From NCBI GenBank assembly GCA_004193285.1, contig SECP01000030.1, positions 38,808 through 102,807 of the forward strand: 64,000 bases of DNA, given 5' to 3'. Positions 16,121-24,183 of the stretch are shown here, piece after piece. This DNA is from Myxococcales bacterium (lineage in GTDB: Bacteria > Myxococcota_A > Polyangia > Polyangiales > Polyangiaceae). The position numbers and the translations under genes are program-made. The first letter of the stretch is position 1; every line of letters starts with the position of its first letter. The notes under the pieces were generated by a model. That model did not search any database, had not been told where the DNA came from, and saw nothing but the letters and a program-made list of their open reading frames with translations.

Positions 16121-17752
16121 TCACTCCGGCTGCTCGCGCACCGCCACCTGCTGCAGGTAGATCTCCTCGAGATCGAGCTCCTGCTCCAAGCGCTGGAACG
16201 CCGCGTCGCCGATGGTGTCGCTCTGGCGAAGCGCGAGCAAGCGCTGTCGCTCGGCTGAAGTAACGGCTCGAATGGCGGCGGCGTCATCGAGCTCGGGTGC
16301 GTCCGCCCTCGGCGCGGCCGCGCCGGCCAGCTCCGCTTCCGCTCGCCGGAGCAGTACTTCGTAGCGGTGCCGCATCAGCCCGGAAAGCTCGGCGACCTGG
16401 AGCTGATTGCTGGCGGCCAAGGCCGCACGCAGCATCTCCACCCGCGCGGACTCGACCTCACGTTCGACGGTGCCGTCGTCCTTCAGCGCGAGCGCCTTCA
16501 TGAGGGGCCGCAAGGTCATGCCCTGCACGACGAGCGTGCCGAGCACCACCGAGAAGGCGCTGAACAAGATCAAATCGCGATACGGAAACGTGGAGCTGGC
16601 GGCGTTTCCGGCCGGCAATGCGAGCGCGGCCGCGAGGGTGACGATACCGCGCATACCGCACCAGCCGATGACCGCGGCCGAGCCATTCGAGAGCAACGCC
16701 GCCTCGAGCTCGCCCTGGGGCCGGCCAGCCTCGTCCTGACTGCGATTCCGTAGCTGGCGCCGGTGGCGGTAGCGGCTCACCAGCGCCGCGAGCCACACCC
16801 ACGCGATGCGCGCCAGTATCGTCGCGACGCAAACCGCGCCCCCGACTCCGGCGTAGCTCAGCAGCGTACCGCGATCGACTCGCTCCAAGATGCCCTTGAG
16901 CTGAAACCCGACGAGGATGAAGGCCAGCACGTTGAGCACGAACACCGCGACCTCCCACACCGCGTAGCCAGGGATACGCAAGCGGGCGGGGGTGACGCTG
17001 GCAGCGCGGCGGCTCGTGACCATCGCGAACACCACGAGGGTCAAAATCCCGGAGAGGTGCAGGCGCTCCGCGAGCGTCCACACCGCAAAGGTGCTGCAAA
17101 ACTGGATGACGACGCCGACCGCCACGTCCTCCACCCGGCTGAGGAGCGGGAACAGCAGCCGTGACAGGACGAAGCCAAGCACCACGCTGCCCAGCGTGAC
17201 GACGAGCAACATTGGCAGCGCGGAGGCGGGCGAGAGCGAGCCGGTGAGCGCCGCGCCAATGGCGAGCCGGTAGATCAACAGCGCGCTGGCGTCGTTGAAG
17301 AGGCTCTCACCCTCCAGGATGACGAGGAGACGGTGCGGCGGGCGGAGCTGCTTGAGCACCGCGGTTGCAGCGGCGGCGTCCGGCGGGGCGACCATCGCCC
17401 CGAGCGCCACCGCGACCGCCCACGGCATGTCGGGAACGAGCGCGCGCGCCACCACCGCCACCACCGCGACCGTGAACACGACCGCGCCCAGCGCGAGCCC
17501 GGTGACCGTGCGCCAGTTCGCGCGCAGGTCGCGGGTGGAGGCGTCGAACGCCGAGTCCAGCAGCACCGGCGCGACGAAGAGCGTGAGCGCCAGCTCGGGG
17601 TCGAGCACCAGGGTAGGGGTACCGGGTACGAGCGCGAGCCCCGCGCCGGCCAGCGCCACCAGGGCCGGATAGGGGGTGCCGATGCGCCGCGATAGCAGCG
17701 TGAGCCCGGCGCCCGCCAGCAGAAGAGCTATGACTATTTCGAAGACGTGCAT
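16121..17752 (-). CDS. CPA1-type cation/proton antiporter
   Basis: A 543-residue inner-membrane Na+(or K+)/H+ antiporter of the NhaP/CPA1 family. It has about twelve hydrophobic helices over residues 1-420 and a soluble helical tail of about 120 residues. The transport-site regions are visible as LGAMVAPPDAAAATAVLKQL (the Asp of APPDA) and ILEGESLFNDASALLIYRLA (the ND motif). WCGMRGIVTLAAALALP near 365-380 contains the conserved Arg. The tail, rich in charged helices, probably regulates activity. It lies alone on the minus strand, 127 bp downstream of the FHA gene start, and probably exchanges cations for protons in pH or salt homeostasis. Confidence 0.92.
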   Translation of the reverse strand: MHVFEIVIALLLAGAGLTLLSRRIGTPYPALVALAGAGLALVPGTPTLVLDPELALTLFVAPVLLDSAFDASTRDLRANWRTVTGLALGAVVFTVAVVAVVARALVPDMPWAVAVALGAMVAPPDAAAATAVLKQLRPPHRLLVILEGESLFNDASALLIYRLAIGAALTGSLSPASALPMLLVVTLGSVVLGFVLSRLLFPLLSRVEDVAVGVVIQFCSTFAVWTLAERLHLSGILTLVVFAMVTSRRAASVTPARLRIPGYAVWEVAVFVLNVLAFILVGFQLKGILERVDRGTLLSYAGVGGAVCVATILARIAWVWLAALVSRYRHRRQLRNRSQDEAGRPQGELEAALLSNGSAAVIGWCGMRGIVTLAAALALPAGNAASSTFPYRDLILFSAFSVVLGTLVVQGMTLRPLMKALALKDDGTVEREVESARVEMLRAALAASNQLQVAELSGLMRHRYEVLLRRAEAELAGAAAPRADAPELDDAAAIRAVTSAERQRLLALRQSDTIGDAAFQRLEQELDLEEIYLQQVAVREQPE

Positions 17753-17917
17753 CGCTTCGACCCGGTTTTACACCCGAACGCGCGCTGCGCCGTACAGGTG
17801 ACCCGGATGTACCGAGCGTCGCCCCGTTAGCTTCTGCGAGGTTGGCCGCGGCGCGGCAGCCCTCATCGTGAGCGGACGCTCGCATGCTTGGGTGAGGGCG
17901 ATTTTCGGGCCGCTCTG

Positions 17918-17923
17918 TACTCT
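17918..17923 (+). promoter_or_regulatory. TAnnnT -10-like element, 6 nt before ATG
   Basis: TACTCT, then GGGGTG, then ATG 17930. The GGGGTG could also act as a weak Shine-Dalgarno but is too close to the ATG to do so well. A leaderless start is the simpler reading. Confidence 0.45.
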
Positions 17924-17929
17924 GGGGTG

Positions 17930-18217
17930 ATGCGGGCGGCACGACTGACGGTGGGATTCGTCCTGGTTTGCTCGATGGCTTGGGGCGAAGCCAAGCCGCA
18001 ACGATTGAGCAACGCTCAAGTAAAAAAAGTGCTGATCGACGAGTCGATCGCCTCCTACGAAGGAAGCTGCCCCTGCCCCTACAGCCGAGCGCGCAACGGC
18101 TCGCGGTGCGGCAAGCGCAGCGCCTACGATCGCGAAGGCGGCGCCGCGCCGCTCTGCTTCGAGCGCGACGTGACCGCGGAAATGGTGAGCGCGTACCGCG
18201 CGCGTGAAGGAGAGTAG
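17930..18217 (+). CDS. Small secreted Cys-containing protein
   Basis: A 95-residue protein with an N-terminal signal peptide (MRAARLTVGFVLVCSMAWG, cleavage likely before EAKP). The mature part contains CPCPYSRARNGSRCGKRSAY and a later GGAAPLCFERDV. This pattern recurs in small conserved periplasmic proteins of unknown function in other proteobacteria. The four cysteines could form disulphides or bind a metal. The gene is convergent with the DUF4242 gene; the stop codons are directly adjacent. ATG 17930 was chosen because the longer frame starting at 17888 would bury both the signal peptide and the -10-like element. Confidence 0.75.
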   Translation: MRAARLTVGFVLVCSMAWGEAKPQRLSNAQVKKVLIDESIASYEGSCPCPYSRARNGSRCGKRSAYDREGGAAPLCFERDVTAEMVSAYRAREGE

Positions 18218-18487
18218 TCACGTCTCGAGGCTCGGCGCCGCCGCAAAGCTCTCGGCCGCCCACACGCGATCGAACGGTAAACCCAGCTTGCGGTTGGCGA
18301 GCCGCACCGTCTCCGCGTCCGGCGCTTGGTACTCGCAGATCACGCGCAACCCGTCGCTGGAAATCAGCGAGCGGACGAAGCGCACGCGGTGGGCGTCCAA
18401 GCAAGCGCTCCCGCTCGCAACTCGCTCCGCCATCGTGCTAGCGGCGACGGGCTCGAGCAACGTGCGTTCTACGATGATGGTCTTCAT
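18218..18487 (-). CDS. DUF4242-family small protein
   Basis: An 89-residue soluble protein of the DUF4242 family, starting MKTIIVERTLLEPV. The style is that of SCO4226-like ferredoxin-fold proteins, some of which bind nickel: an N-terminal beta strand, a helix, then a central strand with LRVICEYQAPDAETVRLANR and a C-terminal FDRVWAAESF. Function in this organism is unknown. It begins 10 bp after the stop of the SARP-like regulator on the same strand, so it is probably its co-transcribed partner and may be a sensor or small effector of that locus. Confidence 0.75.
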   Translation of the reverse strand: MKTIIVERTLLEPVAASTMAERVASGSACLDAHRVRFVRSLISSDGLRVICEYQAPDAETVRLANRKLGLPFDRVWAAESFAAAPSLET

Positions 18488-18497
18488 GGTTCTGGAC

Positions 18498-21434
18498 TCA
18501 AGGCAGGTCGGCGAGGGCGCGTCGAGCGCGCGCCGAGAGGTGGCTGCTCGACATGGCGCGGAGAGCGGCCAAGGTGGAGGGGAGGTCATTCGGATTCAGC
18601 GCGGCCGCTGCGCGCGCCGCGAGCGCGCGGGCAACGACGACGTCGCTTTCACGCCGTAAGTTCTCGGCCAAGGCCGCCGCCAAGTGGGCGCGCGGAGCGG
18701 CCAACGCTGGCTCGCCGCGCTCTAGCTCCAGCTCCGCGGCATACAGGAGCAGCGCGGCCAGGCGGTGCGTCGCGTCTCGCAAGCGGAGCTCCTCACAGCA
18801 CTCCTCGAGCTCCTGCCGTGCCTGCGGCGACTTGGCGTAGCGCAGCAGCGCGGTGAGCCCGCGCGAAAATGCCGGCTCGGAGCCCTCCGGCAAGCGCGCC
18901 CCGAGCTGCAGAAGCTCGCCACTGTCTCGCTCCGCGCCGGCCCAATCGCCGGCCTGGTAGGCGAGCTCGACGAGCTGCGCCAAGGCGTCGAACTCCGAGG
19001 CGCGATCACCTTCGATGCGCGCGCGACCGCGGGCCTCCGCGAACAACCGGGCCGCCTCCGCTCCTTCTCCGCGGAAGCGATGGAGCAGTCCGAAGCCGGC
19101 GCTGACGACATAGAGCTCGAGGGACGCCTTGCTGCACAAAGCTCGCGCCTCCAAGAGCAAGGCCTCCGCGCGCGGTAAGTCCCGCTCGAGCACCGCCAGG
19201 CAGTGCCCGGCTTCGCTGATGGCGCGCGCGCGCTCTACCGGGCCGGCTCCGCGCCCCACGTTCTCCACGTGCAAGTTGGTGCGTTCCGCCTCCGCGAACT
19301 GCCCCGTCTCCCAGCGAAGCTGCGTGACCGCGCGATACGCGGCCCGCGCGTCGTCTGCGCAGCCCAGGTCCAGGGCGCGCTCCGCCAAGCTCAGGAACGT
19401 GGCCACGGTTTGCTCGCGGTCGATCGGGCGCCGCGCGAACACCGCGACCCCACGCAGCTGGATTTCGAGCGGAACGCGACGGCTGTCCTCCAGCACCGCG
19501 GCGTGCTGCAGGCCGCGCTGGGCGAAGGCGCGCGCCTCGTCGTTCGCAAACTGCCGCAAGCAACGTCGCGCGGCGCGCAGACAGCAGTCCGCGGCGAGCC
19601 GCGAATCACCGGCCAGCGCGGCGTGCCGGCTCACGTCCGTCGCGCGGCCGAGCTCCCCGTCCTGGTCCGCCAAGCGCTCGGCGATGCGCCGGTGCATCAG
19701 CTTACGGCGCGGCTCCGAGATGCCCAGATAGATGGCGCGGCCAAGAAGCTCGTGCCACACGTGGTAATTGCCAGGGGCGGCGGGCGCCGGACGCAGCAGC
19801 GCGTAGCGCTCCAGGATCTCGAGACTACGCAGGAGCTCGTCCGCGCTGGCTCCGCTGACGTCGCGCAGGACCTCGACGTCGAACTGACCCCCGAGCGCGG
19901 CGGCCCACTGCATGAGCTCCTGGGCCGGACGAGGCAGCCGCTCCACCCGCTCCGCAACCAGCTCGCGCAGCGTCGTTGGGATTTCCGCGCCGGAAGCTTC
20001 GGACCAGCGCGACAGCTCGAGCGCGAACAGCGGGCTGCCCTCGCTTTCGCGCGCCACGCGCTCCGGGTCGAGCCGCGCGCCCACCGCGAGCGCCAAGCGC
20101 TGCACGTCTTCCGCAGGCAGCGGCCCGAGCTCCAGCTCCGCGAGCAGGTGGTCGCGTCGAAAGCCCCTCAGCACCGCGACGAGCGCGGGATTGTCGGGCA
20201 GCTCGCCGCGCCGAGCCCCCAGCAAACACACGAGCGGCGTCTCCGTGCGTGACCGAAGCACGTGCTGAAGCAGCGAAAGCGACGCGTCGTCGAGCCACTG
20301 CGCGTCGTCGAACACCAGCACACGGGTAGCGGAGAGCGCACGCCCGACGGCTAAAAATAGACTTTCGCGATTCGTGTTCGCTTCGCTCCCGGTGCCGCCG
20401 AGCAGAGCCGGGAGCTCGCCGATTGCCGTACCGAGCCGCCGCAACGCGTCCACCCATGGCAAAAACGGCAAATTGCGGTCCTGCTCGAAGGCGCGAGCCT
20501 CGAGCACGCCGCTCATTTGGCGCCCAGCCTCGCCGAGGAGGGCCGACTTGCCCATGCCCGGATCGCCGGTGACGAGCACGAGGTGAGAGCGCTCGCTGCG
20601 CCCGGCCGCGAGCAGGAGCTCGAGCTCCTGGGCCCGGCCGACGAACGGCGCCGCGTCGAGCGAGCCCCCTAAAATCACCGCCGCGCCAGACGGCTCCGCC
20701 CGTAGGGCTACCGCCCGCAGCTCTCCGCGTAATGACGCAAGCCACGGCGCGCGAGTCAGACCCGCGCTCACCAACAGGCGCGCCACCGCGTCGCAGTGCT
20801 CCTCTGCCTCCGCGCGCCGGCCGCAGCGTACCAGCAGCTTCATGAGGTGCATGCTCGCGCTCTCGTCCAGCGGATCGATACGGGCACGCGTGCGGGCGTG
20901 AGTCAGGGCGCGCTCGGGATCCTGTACACCTTCGCTCAGGGTGGTGAGCAGCCGCTGGCGTACGCGCCGCGCTTCCTCGCGCTCCGCGGAAAGCCAGGCC
21001 GAGTACTCGAAGAAATCCGGCAAATCGCAGCCTTCTAGCAGCTCACCTTGGAAGAGTGCCGCGGCCTGCTCCAGCTCCGCGAGCGACGCGTCCGCGCGGG
21101 GCAAGCCGAAGCGGTCCGTCCACACCCCTTCGTGGGCGAACCGCACCTCGTCCCGGTCGGCAACGAGCAATGACTCGCCAGGCGCGTCGATGGCTGCACG
21201 CACGCGGCTCAATGTCCAGCGGAGCGCGCCGCGCGCGTCGTCCGCTACGTCCCAAAACAGCTTCGCCAAGCGCTCACGCCGCTGCGGGCGGCGCGTGACG
21301 AGCAGGTAGCCAAGCAGCGCGCGCGCCTTCTTGGATTGTGGCAAGGCCACCCGCGCGCCGGCGCGGTAGACGCGCAGCTCTCCCAGCACGCACACGCGCA
21401 CGGAGGCTTCTGCAGAGCTCGGACCGTTGCCCAC
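18498..21434 (-). CDS. SARP/BTAD transcriptional regulator with AAA ATPase and TPR-like C-terminus
   Basis: This large 978-residue regulator has an OmpR-like winged helix (about 12-105, VRVCVLGELRVY and SKKARALLGYLL) and a bacterial transcriptional activation domain (about 110-235). A STAND/MalT-like ATPase follows, with Walker A GDPGMGKSA (about 290-298) and Walker B RVLVFDDAQWLDDASL. The long helical C-terminus (about 560-978) has TPR-like repeats, as in large SARP and MalT proteins. There is no C-terminal LuxR helix-turn-helix. SARP proteins bind direct repeats next to promoters, and such repeats occur in the divergent region at 21493-21528. Targets are probably the diiron/OsmC genes on the other strand. 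The start is GTG 21434; GTG near 21401 is an alternative. Confidence 0.88.
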   Translation of the reverse strand: MGNGPSSAEASVRVCVLGELRVYRAGARVALPQSKKARALLGYLLVTRRPQRRERLAKLFWDVADDARGALRWTLSRVRAAIDAPGESLLVADRDEVRFAHEGVWTDRFGLPRADASLAELEQAAALFQGELLEGCDLPDFFEYSAWLSAEREEARRVRQRLLTTLSEGVQDPERALTHARTRARIDPLDESASMHLMKLLVRCGRRAEAEEHCDAVARLLVSAGLTRAPWLASLRGELRAVALRAEPSGAAVILGGSLDAAPFVGRAQELELLLAAGRSERSHLVLVTGDPGMGKSALLGEAGRQMSGVLEARAFEQDRNLPFLPWVDALRRLGTAIGELPALLGGTGSEANTNRESLFLAVGRALSATRVLVFDDAQWLDDASLSLLQHVLRSRTETPLVCLLGARRGELPDNPALVAVLRGFRRDHLLAELELGPLPAEDVQRLALAVGARLDPERVARESEGSPLFALELSRWSEASGAEIPTTLRELVAERVERLPRPAQELMQWAAALGGQFDVEVLRDVSGASADELLRSLEILERYALLRPAPAAPGNYHVWHELLGRAIYLGISEPRRKLMHRRIAERLADQDGELGRATDVSRHAALAGDSRLAADCCLRAARRCLRQFANDEARAFAQRGLQHAAVLEDSRRVPLEIQLRGVAVFARRPIDREQTVATFLSLAERALDLGCADDARAAYRAVTQLRWETGQFAEAERTNLHVENVGRGAGPVERARAISEAGHCLAVLERDLPRAEALLLEARALCSKASLELYVVSAGFGLLHRFRGEGAEAARLFAEARGRARIEGDRASEFDALAQLVELAYQAGDWAGAERDSGELLQLGARLPEGSEPAFSRGLTALLRYAKSPQARQELEECCEELRLRDATHRLAALLLYAAELELERGEPALAAPRAHLAAALAENLRRESDVVVARALAARAAAALNPNDLPSTLAALRAMSSSHLSARARRALADLP

Positions 21435-21492
21435 GCGGCAGTTCTGGGGCCGCCGGTGCCCGCCGTCAAATGCTCGTAAAGCGAGCGACCCT

Positions 21493-21528
21493 GCGTTTCA
21501 CACGCTGGCTCCCACGCGTTTTCACACG
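21493..21528. promoter_or_regulatory. Direct repeat, candidate SARP operator
   Basis: GCGTTTCACACG (21493-21504) and GCGTTTTCACACG (21516-21528) repeat with TTTCACACG 24 bp apart. They lie between the SARP-like regulator and the divergent diiron gene. SARP regulators are known to bind direct repeats spaced by helical turns, so this is a candidate site. Confidence 0.45.
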
Positions 21529-21550
21529 GGGCGCCCGCAGATTCTCGGTC

Positions 21551-22420
21551 ATGGACGCCGCCTACAGCTACCGTGAAACACTGCTCGCGTCGACGCGAGT
21601 TTCCTGGCGCCTCGAGGACGTGCTCGCGCCCAGCGACCGACTCGACTTTTCAGCGCCGTTTCTGCCCGAGAGCTTGGCCCACACCGCAAGCCTCGCCGCG
21701 CTGAGCTCCGCCGAACGCCTGACCCTCAACCAGCTTCGCGGCTACAGCTACCTCCGCCTGTTCGGCTTGGTGGAGGAGTTCATCTTGCCGTTCGTGCTGG
21801 ACCACGCGCGCAGCCGAGTGGACGCCGAAGACGCCGAGGTGCGAGCGCTCCTTCAGTTCGCCAGCGAAGAAGCCAAGCACATCGAGCTGTTCAAGCGCTT
21901 CGCGGCGGCCTTTCGCGAAGACTTTCGAACGCCGGTCGAGGTCATCGGCCCCGCGCGCGACATCGCCGACGCGGTGCTGGAACACTCGCAGCTCGGCGTC
22001 GCGCTCGCCGTTTTGCACATCGAGTGGATGACGCAGCAACATTACGTGGAGGCCGTCAAAAGCGCGTCGCTCGAACCCTTGTTCAAGCGTCTCCTTCACC
22101 ATCATTGGCTGGAGGAAGCCCAGCACGCCAAGCTCGACACCCTCATCGCGCACAAGGTCGCAGAGCCGCTGGGCTCGGCCGAAATTCAGCAAGGAATTGC
22201 CGACTACCAGCGCATCGTGCGGCTACTCGGCAGCGGCCTCGATCGCCAAGCGGAGCTCGACTTGGAGGCGCTGTCGCGAGCCAGCGGGCGCGACTTCCCG
22301 CGCGAAGCGCAAGCCGAAATCCTCGCCGCACAGCGACGCTCCTATCACCGCACCTTCATCGACGCCGGGCGCGAGCACCCCAAGTTCCGCCGCACCGTCG
22401 CGCAAATTTCGCGAGCTTGA
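21551..22420 (+). CDS. Ferritin-like diiron protein
   Basis: A 289-residue helical protein with the ligand pattern of ferritin-superfamily diiron carboxylate proteins. An early Glu is in LVEEFILPFVLDHARS, then SEEAKHIELFKRF (ExxH), a Glu in HIEWMTQQHY, and HHHWLEEAQHAKLDTL (ExxH). The spacing suits a four-helix di-iron site as in ribonucleotide reductase R2-like or AurF-like oxygenases; substrate unknown. It is the first gene opposite the SARP-like regulator and is followed 30 bp later by an OsmC gene, so an oxidative-stress or oxidative-tailoring role is plausible. ATG 21551 is chosen; an in-frame ATG at 21470 would run through the candidate operator. Confidence 0.78.
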   Translation: MDAAYSYRETLLASTRVSWRLEDVLAPSDRLDFSAPFLPESLAHTASLAALSSAERLTLNQLRGYSYLRLFGLVEEFILPFVLDHARSRVDAEDAEVRALLQFASEEAKHIELFKRFAAAFREDFRTPVEVIGPARDIADAVLEHSQLGVALAVLHIEWMTQQHYVEAVKSASLEPLFKRLLHHHWLEEAQHAKLDTLIAHKVAEPLGSAEIQQGIADYQRIVRLLGSGLDRQAELDLEALSRASGRDFPREAQAEILAAQRRSYHRTFIDAGREHPKFRRTVAQISRA

Positions 22421-22450
22421 AATAACCCCAACCAAAGGAAACGAAATCAC

Positions 22451-23020
22451 ATGACACAAGTTGCTCTCAAGTCCGTCTCTTCAATCACCAACGGCTTCGA
22501 CGTCGGCGTCATCCAAGAAGTGGCGCAAGTGCTCACGGAAGATCCGGCCAAGGCCCTCGTCGAGTTCCGTGTCCGCTCCGGCTGGGTGGACGGCGCGGTC
22601 GCCGAACACCGCGTCGAAAGCTTCGAGCTCGGGGGCGCCAGCATGCCGCGCAACTTCAGCTTTCGGAGCGACGAGCCGCGTGAGTTCTTGGGCGGAGACT
22701 CGGCGCCGAATCCGCAAGAGTACCTGTTCGCAGCGCTCAATGCCTGCATGCTTTACACCTATGCGATCAAGGCGGCAGTGGCCGGTATCGTCATCGAGCG
22801 CCTCGCGATCGACACGCGCGGCAAGCTGGACCTGCGCGGCGCGATGGGCCTCGCGCCGGTTCCGGCCGGGTGTGAGTCGCTGGCGTGCGCCGTGCGCATC
22901 AAAGCCAACGCCACCCCGGAGCAGCTGGAAGCGCTTCACCAAGAAGTGCTCAAGTCGTCGCCCAACGTGTACCACCTGGTAAAAGCCATCCAGCTCGCTC
23001 CGACCCTCGTGCTTGGCTGA
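22451..23020 (+). CDS. OsmC-family protein
   Basis: A 189-residue protein of the OsmC/Ohr fold, which reduces organic hydroperoxides using two cysteines. The first cysteine is in the family position (AALNACMLYTYAIKAAVAGI). The second, usually in a CPV-type motif, is not seen: the aligned stretch reads SSPNVYHLVKA. Other Cys residues (GCESLAC) are present but not in the canonical place. It may therefore be a non-peroxidase OsmC-like protein or use a different resolving residue. AAAGGA lies about 11 nt before the ATG as a Shine-Dalgarno sequence. It is probably co-transcribed with the diiron gene 30 bp upstream. Confidence 0.85.
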   Translation: MTQVALKSVSSITNGFDVGVIQEVAQVLTEDPAKALVEFRVRSGWVDGAVAEHRVESFELGGASMPRNFSFRSDEPREFLGGDSAPNPQEYLFAALNACMLYTYAIKAAVAGIVIERLAIDTRGKLDLRGAMGLAPVPAGCESLACAVRIKANATPEQLEALHQEVLKSSPNVYHLVKAIQLAPTLVLG

Positions 23021-23050
23021 GCCGATCATCCCCGCGGGCGTGAGGTGCGC

Positions 23051-23056
23051 TATGTT
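23051..23056 (+). promoter_or_regulatory. TAnnnT -10-like element before a short ORF and DUF72
   Basis: TATGTT lies 9 nt before ATG 23066, the start of a 40-codon ORF that runs into the DUF72 start. It fits the pattern seen at other genes in the window. Confidence 0.35.
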
Positions 23057-23065
23057 GTGCGGACC

Positions 23066-23188
23066 ATGCTGACCCAGGCTCGGTCTGTGCAGCGCGTCCT
23101 CCGGCCCTCCCCCGCGGGGCTTCTGCCGGCGGCGCCACGGCTCAGCCGCTCGCGCCGCCGCGGCGGAACGTCTCGCCAACTTTACTGA
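23066..23188 (+). CDS. Possible 40-residue Arg-rich leader peptide
   Basis: A short ORF starting 9 nt after a TATGTT hexamer. It encodes a 40-residue peptide, MLTQARSVQRVL followed by Pro/Ala then Arg-rich sequence, ending RQLY. Its TGA overlaps the DUF72 ATG as TGATG, the layout of translational coupling. It may be a real small protein, an upstream ORF controlling DUF72 translation, or chance; composition alone cannot decide in such GC-rich DNA. Confidence 0.35.
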   Translation: MLTQARSVQRVLRPSPAGLLPAAPRLSRSRRRGGTSRQLY

Positions 23189-24183
23189 TGCCCATCGCCG
23201 ACGACCAACCGAGCCTTTTCGAGCTACCGCCGCGGCAAGTGGAGCCAGCGCCGGAGGACGCGGAGCAGCGCGCGCTCGCGGAGAAGCTCCCGAGCTCGCT
23301 CTACCTCGGCACCATGTCTTGGTCGTTTCCAGGTTGGCGTGGCCTCGTTTACGGCAAAGACGCGGACCCCAAGGTCCTGGCGGACTCCGGCCTGACTGCC
23401 TACGCGCAGCACCCGCTCTTGGGGGCGGTAGAGGTGGACCGATCTTTCTACGAGCCGCTCCCGGCGCGCTACTTCGAGTCGCTCGCGCGACAGGTTCCGG
23501 AAGGCTTTCGCTTCGTCGTCAAAGCTCACGAAGAGTGCACACTGCCACGGTTCCCGAAGCACCCCCGCTACGGCAAGAAGCAAGGGGAAAGCAGCGTTCG
23601 ATTTTTGGACGCCGCCTACGCGACGGACGCCGTCGTCGGCCCCGCCGTGACCGGACTGGGGCAAAAGCTCGGGGCCATCCTCTTTCAGTTTCCGCCGCAA
23701 GACGCGAGCGAGCCGCTCGCCTTCGCGGAGCGCTTGAGCGCGTTTTTGTCGGCGCTTCCGCCGCAGGTGCCCTACGCGGTGGAGCTCCGGAATCCGGAGT
23801 TGCTCACGCCAGCGTACGCACGCGCGCTGGAGAGCACCGGCTGCGTGCACGCGCACAACGTCTGGGGCACCATGCCGAGCGTGCTGCAGCAAGCGCGGCT
23901 CACCCCGCCCAGCGCTCGCAGGCCCCTGATCGTGCGCTGGCTCATGCGGCGTGGGGACGACTACGAAGGCGCACGCTCGCGGTTCATGCCATTCACCCAG
24001 CTCGTCGAGCCAGACCTGCCGAACCGGCGAGACATCGCCACGCTCGTCGCCAAGGCGCTGGCCCACCGAGTCCCGGCCTTGGTGCTCGTCAACAACAAGG
24101 CCGAAGGCTGCGCGCCCGAGAGCTTGGCCGAGCTCGCGCGCCTCATCGCGACGTTTACGGCCGCAGCCTCGGCCAACCCATGA
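23188..24183 (+). CDS. DUF72-family protein
   Basis: A 331-residue cytosolic protein of the DUF72 family (TIM-barrel fold; biochemical role not established). Family blocks include YLGTMSWSFPGWRGLVY near the N-terminus, VEVDRSFYEPLPARYFESL, FRFVVKAHEECT, LGAILFQFPP, and PYAVELRNPELL. The C-terminal half carries the expected VRWLMRRGDDY and LVLVNNKAEGCAPESL. The first 35 residues are variable. The start ATG 23188 overlaps the stop of a short upstream ORF. It ends immediately against the convergent lipoprotein gene. Confidence 0.88.
   Translation: MPIADDQPSLFELPPRQVEPAPEDAEQRALAEKLPSSLYLGTMSWSFPGWRGLVYGKDADPKVLADSGLTAYAQHPLLGAVEVDRSFYEPLPARYFESLARQVPEGFRFVVKAHEECTLPRFPKHPRYGKKQGESSVRFLDAAYATDAVVGPAVTGLGQKLGAILFQFPPQDASEPLAFAERLSAFLSALPPQVPYAVELRNPELLTPAYARALESTGCVHAHNVWGTMPSVLQQARLTPPSARRPLIVRWLMRRGDDYEGARSRFMPFTQLVEPDLPNRRDIATLVAKALAHRVPALVLVNNKAEGCAPESLAELARLIATFTAAASANP

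Noticed and set aside
22481..23179. 232-codon minus-strand ORF opposite the OsmC gene
   Set aside because: Shadow of OsmC; no start signal and Arg/His-rich composition.
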